A stretch of 5,205 nucleotides of DNA from Acidiferrobacter sp. (GTDB lineage Bacteria; Pseudomonadota; Gammaproteobacteria; Acidiferrobacterales; Acidiferrobacteraceae), in the NCBI GenBank assembly GCA_027335965.1, contig DAHWGZ010000032.1:1-5205 (forward strand), given 5' to 3'. Below the pieces are notes generated by a model. It saw only the letters and a program-made list of their open reading frames with translations, made no database searches and was not told where the DNA came from. This document shows, in pieces, positions 1 to 5,205 of this stretch. Position 1 is the first letter of the stretch, and every line of letters starts with the position of its first letter. Made by a program: the position numbers and the translations under genes.

Positions 1-523
1 CGCGGATGGCGCGCGCGCGATCCACATTACCGGTGGCCTCCTTGATCCCGACGATGCCCGGCACCTCGGCCAGTCGCGTCACGGTCTCGGGCAACAGATC
101 GCAGGCCGTGCGACTTGGCACGTTATACAGGATCACCGGGAGATCGACGGCCCGCGCGATCGCGTCAAAATGCTGAAAAAGCCCTTCCTGGGTCGGCTTG
201 TTGTAGTAGGGGGTCACGACCAGGCAGGCGTCGGCGCCGGCCTTGCCCGCGGCGCGGCTCAGCGCAATGGCCTCGGAGGTCGCGTTGGCGCCGGTCCCGG
301 CGATCACCGGGATGCGACCGGACAGCGTCCGCGCCACATGGGTGATGACCGCCACATGCTCGTCGACGTCCAGGGTCGAGGCCTCGCCGGTGGTGCCGAC
401 CGCCACGATACCGTGCGTCCCCGCCTCCAGATGGAAGTCGAGGAGCCGGTCAAGGGCCGCAAAATCGACCGCGCCATCATCGCGCATGGGTGTCACGATG
501 GCGACAAGACTACCGCGCAACAT
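1..523 (-). CDS. dapA: 4-hydroxy-tetrahydrodipicolinate synthase (DapA), N-terminal 174 residues, 3' end outside window
   Basis: Condenses pyruvate with L-aspartate-4-semialdehyde to 4-hydroxy-tetrahydrodipicolinate, the first committed step of diaminopimelate and lysine synthesis, in the cytoplasm. The translation opens [13 protein letters not shown] and contains [49 protein letters not shown] and GIKEATGN, all DapA signatures. The catalytic residues fall at E. coli numbering: Thr44/Thr45, Tyr107, Tyr133, Arg138 and the Schiff-base Lys161. The ATG at 523-521 is chosen because the protein then aligns with E. coli DapA from residue 1 without gaps. The usual length is about 290 residues, so roughly 40% is missing beyond position 1. 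Of the lysine feedback site as known from E. coli, His56, Asn80, Glu84 and Tyr106 are kept, but position 53 is Val and 48/49 read Ala-Ser. No strong Shine-Dalgarno sequence is visible (only GGGTCGGA upstream). The preceding kinase ends 131 bp away, so dapA is probably transcribed separately. Function is certain from motifs; regulation is inferred. Confidence 0.96.
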   Translation of the reverse strand, partial: MLRGSLVAIVTPMRDDGAVDFAALDRLLDFHLEAGTHGIVAVGTTGEASTLDVDEHVAVITHVARTLSGRIPVIAGTGANATSEAIALSRAAGKAGADACLVVTPYYNKPTQEGLFQHFDAIARAVDLPVILYNVPSRTACDLLPETVTRLAEVPGIVGIKEATGNVDRARAIR

Positions 524-549
524 AAAATCCGACCCGAATTAAAAGCGCG

Positions 550-578
550 ATACTACTTGCCCAACCGTTGGCAAGCAA
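550..578 (-). promoter_or_regulatory. Candidate sigma70-type promoter for dapA
   Basis: On the minus strand, TTGCTT (578-573) is followed after exactly 17 bp by TAGTAT (555-550). Both hexamers are near the -35 and -10 consensus and the spacing is optimal. Transcription would begin near 543, leaving a leader of about 20 nt before the dapA ATG. The element lies in the only sizeable gap of the window and points toward dapA, which supports it. A competing -35, TTGCCA, would be only 13 bp from the -10 and is less likely. There is no experimental support. Confidence 0.5.
556..575. repeat. Imperfect inverted repeat overlapping the dapA promoter (possible operator)
   Basis: The plus strand reads CTTGCCCAACCGTTGGCAAG. 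The left arm CTTGCCCAAC (556-565) and right arm GTTGGCAAG (567-575) are complementary over 9 bp apart from one extra C in the left arm. The centre is a single base, too short for an RNA hairpin loop, so a dimeric protein-binding site is more natural than an attenuator. It fills the spacer between the candidate -35 and -10, where a bound repressor would block RNA polymerase. The regulator is unknown, and a chance palindrome in GC-rich DNA cannot be excluded. Confidence 0.4.
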
Positions 579-612
579 GGGAAGGCCCGCGAATCCGCCT
601 CGCCATCGCCAC

Positions 613-639
613 CGCCCGCGCCGCCATCTCGCGCGGGCG
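613..639 (-). terminator. GC-rich hairpin after the double-receiver kinase, possible weak or Rho-assisted terminator
   Basis: Arms CGCCCGCGC (613-621) and GCGCGGGCG (631-639) are perfectly complementary over 9 bp around a 9-nt loop. They lie 16 to 42 nt past the kinase stop codon in the direction of transcription, where an operon terminator would be expected. No U-tract follows on the minus strand, so it is not a classical intrinsic terminator. It may slow polymerase or protect the 3' end of the kinase mRNA. In sequence this GC-rich, a chance hairpin is also possible. Confidence 0.35.
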
Positions 640-654
640 CGCGACCCGGGCCAG

Positions 655-3006
655 CTAGGGCGCCAGGACCTTCTGCACCACCGTACGCAGCTCTTCATTG
701 CGATAGGGCTTCGAGACGGCTTCGCAGAACCCATAGTGCCGGTAATTGGCCATGATCGGATCGTTCGAGTAGCCGCTCGAAACGATGACCTTGGCCTTGG
801 GATCGAACTCCAGAAGCTTGCGCACGGCCTCGCGCCCCCCCATGCCGCCAGGGATCACGAGGTCCATGATGACCACATGATAAGGGCGGCGCTCCTGGAC
901 CGCGCCCTTGTAGGCGACCAAGGCCTCGGCCCCGTCCTTCGCATAGCCGACCTCGTAGCCGAAATGCGTGAACAGCCGACCCAGGATGTCGCGAATGAAG
1001 CTTTCATCGTCCATGATCAGGATGCGTCCATGCCCATGACGTACGCGCCCGACGGTATTGACGAGCGACGGCAGCCTCATGTCGGACGCCGGCAGGAGGA
1101 TGCGGAACACCGCCCCCTGGCCGGGCTCCGACTCCACGGTGATGGCGCCGCTATGCTTGCGGACGATGGAGTAGCTGGTCGCAAGTCCAAGCCCGCTACC
1201 CTTCAGCTTGGTGGTGAAGTAGGGATCGAAAATGCGCGCCAGATTCTCCTTGCTGATCCCCACGCCTTCATCGCGGCACACGACCTCGGCGTAGCGCCCG
1301 GGCACGAGCCCGTGTCCGTCATACACCGTGCGCCGCACCTCGTCGATCGACACCCAGACCCGCCCCCCTTCCGGCATGGCCTGTTGGGCGTTCAAGACGA
1401 GATTGTGCACGACCTGCCGGATCTGCCCTTCGTCGGCCTCGACCACGACCTGCGCGTTCACCGACACGTCGCACAGGATATTCGAGCCGCGCGAGGCGAA
1501 CTCCGCCGAATCGCGCACCACGGAACCGATCTCGATCGGCCTCTTGACCGGCGCGCCGCCCTTGGAGAAGGTCAGGAGCTGCTGAGTCAGATCCTTGGCC
1601 CACAATGCCGCGCGCTCCGCCTCCTCCAGGCGGTCGAACACCTGCTCGCCCGCCGAGGTATAAAGCTTCGCGAGCGATATATTGCCCATGATGGCGGTGA
1701 GGATGTTGTTGAAATCATGAGCGATGGCCCCCGCCAGCAGGCCCACGGATTCCAGCTTGCTGGCCTTCTGGCGCTCCTCCTCGAGCCGCAGCGCATCCGT
1801 GACATCCCGAAACACCACGGCCGTGCCCTGCACCTGGCCCTTGGCGTCGCGAATCGGCGTAATACCGGTGGCGACCGCCCATTCCCGCGTGTCGCGGCCG
1901 ATCAGGACCGCCTGGCGATCCGGCCCGCCGCCCGCCGCGACCGTGCCGCCCATGTTCACCGCCTCGCGGAAAACCGGCGCCTCGCGCACCACGAAGACCT
2001 CCGCCAACGGCCGCCCCACGGCCTCGTCCTGCGCCCACCCGGTGAGCTTCTCGGCGGCGCGATTGAGCAGCACCACGCGGCCGTCCGTGTCGGTCGTGAT
2101 CACGCCATCGCCTATTGATCGCAAGGTGACCGAAAGCCGCTCCTTCTCCGCCGCCAGGGCCTCGGCCACGCGCCGCTGATCGTCGATATCGGTCGCCACG
2201 CCCAGCCACGCGCGCACCCGCCCCCGGGCATCGTGTTCCGGCTGAATATGCACGAGGTGCCAGCGAAAGGCCCCGTCGCGGCCGCGCCGCAAGCGCAGTT
2301 CCACGGACAGCTCGGCGCCGGCCAGCAAGGCCTCTCGCCACACGCCCTTGCGGCCATCGAGGTCGTCACGATGCACGACCTCCTCGAGAATGAGCCCCGC
2401 CACGCTCTCGCCATCGAGATGAAAGTAGCTAAGCGCCCGCTGGTTCACGTACTCGAAGCGCAGATCGCGGGTGATGATCCACACGAGCTGCGGCACGAGG
2501 TCCGCCAGATTCTGGTAGCGACGCTCCCCGCGCCTCTGGACCTCGGCCACCTGCCGCGCGCGCTCACGCCGTTCGCTCTCCTGAATGAGGCGCGCCTGCG
2601 CCTTGATCTGGCGGTTTTTGCGGAACAAGTCGGCAAACACCGCGACCTTGGAGCGCAGGATGTCGACATCGAATGGCTTGAAAAGGTAATCGACGGCACC
2701 GAGCGTATAGCCCTTGTAGACGTACCGATCCTCTTTATTGATCGCGGTCACGAATATGATGGGAATGGAGCGAGACTTGCGCCGCTTGCGTATGAGGCTT
2801 GCGGTCTCAAACCCATCCAGGCCGGGCATCTGGACATCCAGCAGGATCACCGCGAATTCGGCGCACAGCACCTCCTTCAGGGCCTGCTCTCCGGATAGCG
2901 CCGTGATGACCTCGTAGTTCGGGTCGTTCAGCGTCTCCGACAGCGCCGTCACGTTTTCCTGGCGATCGTCGACGACCAGAATCTTGATCTTCTCGTCCCC
3001 TTCCAT
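655..3006 (-). CDS. Hybrid sensor histidine kinase with a receiver at each end (REC-PAS-PAS-HisKA-HATPase-REC), 783 aa
   Basis: A cytoplasmic phosphorelay kinase with no transmembrane segment or signal peptide. Order: receiver 1 at about 7-125 (Asp13/Asp14, phospho-acceptor Asp57 in LLDVQMP, Thr87, Lys110); a charged helical linker at about 128-163; PAS 1 at about 164-277, ending GVATDIDDQRR; PAS 2 at about 290-405, with SIGDGVITTDTDGR and ending VVFRDVTD; DHp helix with phospho-accepting His430 in GAIAHDFNNIL; ATPase domain at about 525-640 with N box HNLVLNAQQAM (Asn535, Asn539), G1 DEGVGI, F box IFDPYFTTK and G2 GSGLGLAT; receiver 2 at about 660-780 (Asp666/Asp667, Asp715 in IMDLVIPGGMGG, Ser743/744, Lys766). 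All key residues are intact. The ATG at 3006-3004 lies 9 nt past the upstream kinase stop and is preceded by GAGGGAG. The N-terminal receiver suggests it takes phosphate or a contact signal from a partner, most simply the upstream kinase (inference). The PAS ligand is unknown, and no output domain is present. Confidence 0.94.
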   Translation of the reverse strand: MEGDEKIKILVVDDRQENVTALSETLNDPNYEVITALSGEQALKEVLCAEFAVILLDVQMPGLDGFETASLIRKRRKSRSIPIIFVTAINKEDRYVYKGYTLGAVDYLFKPFDVDILRSKVAVFADLFRKNRQIKAQARLIQESERRERARQVAEVQRRGERRYQNLADLVPQLVWIITRDLRFEYVNQRALSYFHLDGESVAGLILEEVVHRDDLDGRKGVWREALLAGAELSVELRLRRGRDGAFRWHLVHIQPEHDARGRVRAWLGVATDIDDQRRVAEALAAEKERLSVTLRSIGDGVITTDTDGRVVLLNRAAEKLTGWAQDEAVGRPLAEVFVVREAPVFREAVNMGGTVAAGGGPDRQAVLIGRDTREWAVATGITPIRDAKGQVQGTAVVFRDVTDALRLEEERQKASKLESVGLLAGAIAHDFNNILTAIMGNISLAKLYTSAGEQVFDRLEEAERAALWAKDLTQQLLTFSKGGAPVKRPIEIGSVVRDSAEFASRGSNILCDVSVNAQVVVEADEGQIRQVVHNLVLNAQQAMPEGGRVWVSIDEVRRTVYDGHGLVPGRYAEVVCRDEGVGISKENLARIFDPYFTTKLKGSGLGLATSYSIVRKHSGAITVESEPGQGAVFRILLPASDMRLPSLVNTVGRVRHGHGRILIMDDESFIRDILGRLFTHFGYEVGYAKDGAEALVAYKGAVQERRPYHVVIMDLVIPGGMGGREAVRKLLEFDPKAKVIVSSGYSNDPIMANYRHYGFCEAVSKPYRNEELRTVVQKVLAP

Positions 3007-3015
3007 GGCTCCCTC
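3007..3015 (-). promoter_or_regulatory. Ribosome binding site in the 9-nt gap between the two kinases
   Basis: The minus strand reads TAAGAGGGAGCCATG: stop of the upstream kinase, a purine-rich GAGGGAG, then the start ATG of the next. The Shine-Dalgarno sequence directly abuts the stop codon. This fixes the start of the downstream kinase and implies co-transcription with likely translational coupling, because a terminating ribosome already sits on the next gene's binding site. Confidence 0.75.

Positions 3016-5205
<2,190 letters not shown>

Noticed and set aside
524..654. Small RNA or riboswitch (for example a lysine riboswitch) ahead of dapA
   Set aside because: The candidate transcription start leaves a leader of only about 20 nt, and no multi-helix conserved riboswitch elements are visible.
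170..658. Plus-strand open frame opposite dapA and the intergenic region
   Set aside because: The minus strand clearly encodes DapA across 1-523. The plus-strand translation shows no family resemblance.
510..734. Minus-strand short open frame bridging the end of the kinase gene and the dapA start
   Set aside because: It is out of frame with both genuine genes, and its Arg/Trp/Ser-rich product is typical of a shifted frame in GC-rich DNA.
568..2118. Long plus-strand open frame (516 codons) antisense to the double-receiver kinase
   Set aside because: It lies wholly opposite a gene with complete, recognisable kinase domains. Its translation is His/Arg/Asp/Leu-rich with no recognisable motif, as expected from the complement of GC-rich coding DNA.

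Overview
The window is GC-rich and densely coded. All real genes lie on the minus strand, so the biological order runs from the right edge (5205) to the left edge (1). The organism looks like a GC-rich proteobacterium. The visible part of DapA aligns without gaps to remembered E. coli DapA, which favours a gammaproteobacterium or a close relative. No species can be named from this window.

Layout in transcription order: (1) 5205-3016, the 3' part of a large soluble-looking hybrid histidine kinase: HAMP repeats, GAF, coiled coil, HisKA/HATPase, acidic linker, receiver. Its 5' end lies outside the window. (2) 3006-655, a complete 783-residue sensor kinase with a receiver at each end: REC-PAS-PAS-HisKA-HATPase-REC. 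It starts 9 nt after the first gene's stop, with a Shine-Dalgarno sequence in that gap, so the two form an operon. (3) 654-524, a 131-bp intergenic region holding a GC-rich hairpin just after the kinase stop and a plausible sigma70-type promoter with an overlapping inverted repeat in front of the next gene. (4) 523-1, the first 174 codons of dapA, the first committed enzyme of the diaminopimelate/lysine pathway. Its 3' end lies outside the window.

The two kinases probably act together as a cytoplasmic phosphorelay module: two DHp histidines and three receiver domains, but no HPt domain and no DNA-binding or enzymatic output domain in view. The output partner must be encoded elsewhere or upstream of the window. 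dapA seems to have its own promoter and no obvious functional link to the kinases.

I found no mobile element, CRISPR array, tRNA or rRNA. Nothing here amounts to a clearly new system. The points most worth checking are the double-receiver kinase architecture and its tandem pairing, the dyad over the dapA promoter, a canonical in-frame A AAA AAC slippery heptamer in the first kinase, and a changed lysine-site residue in DapA.
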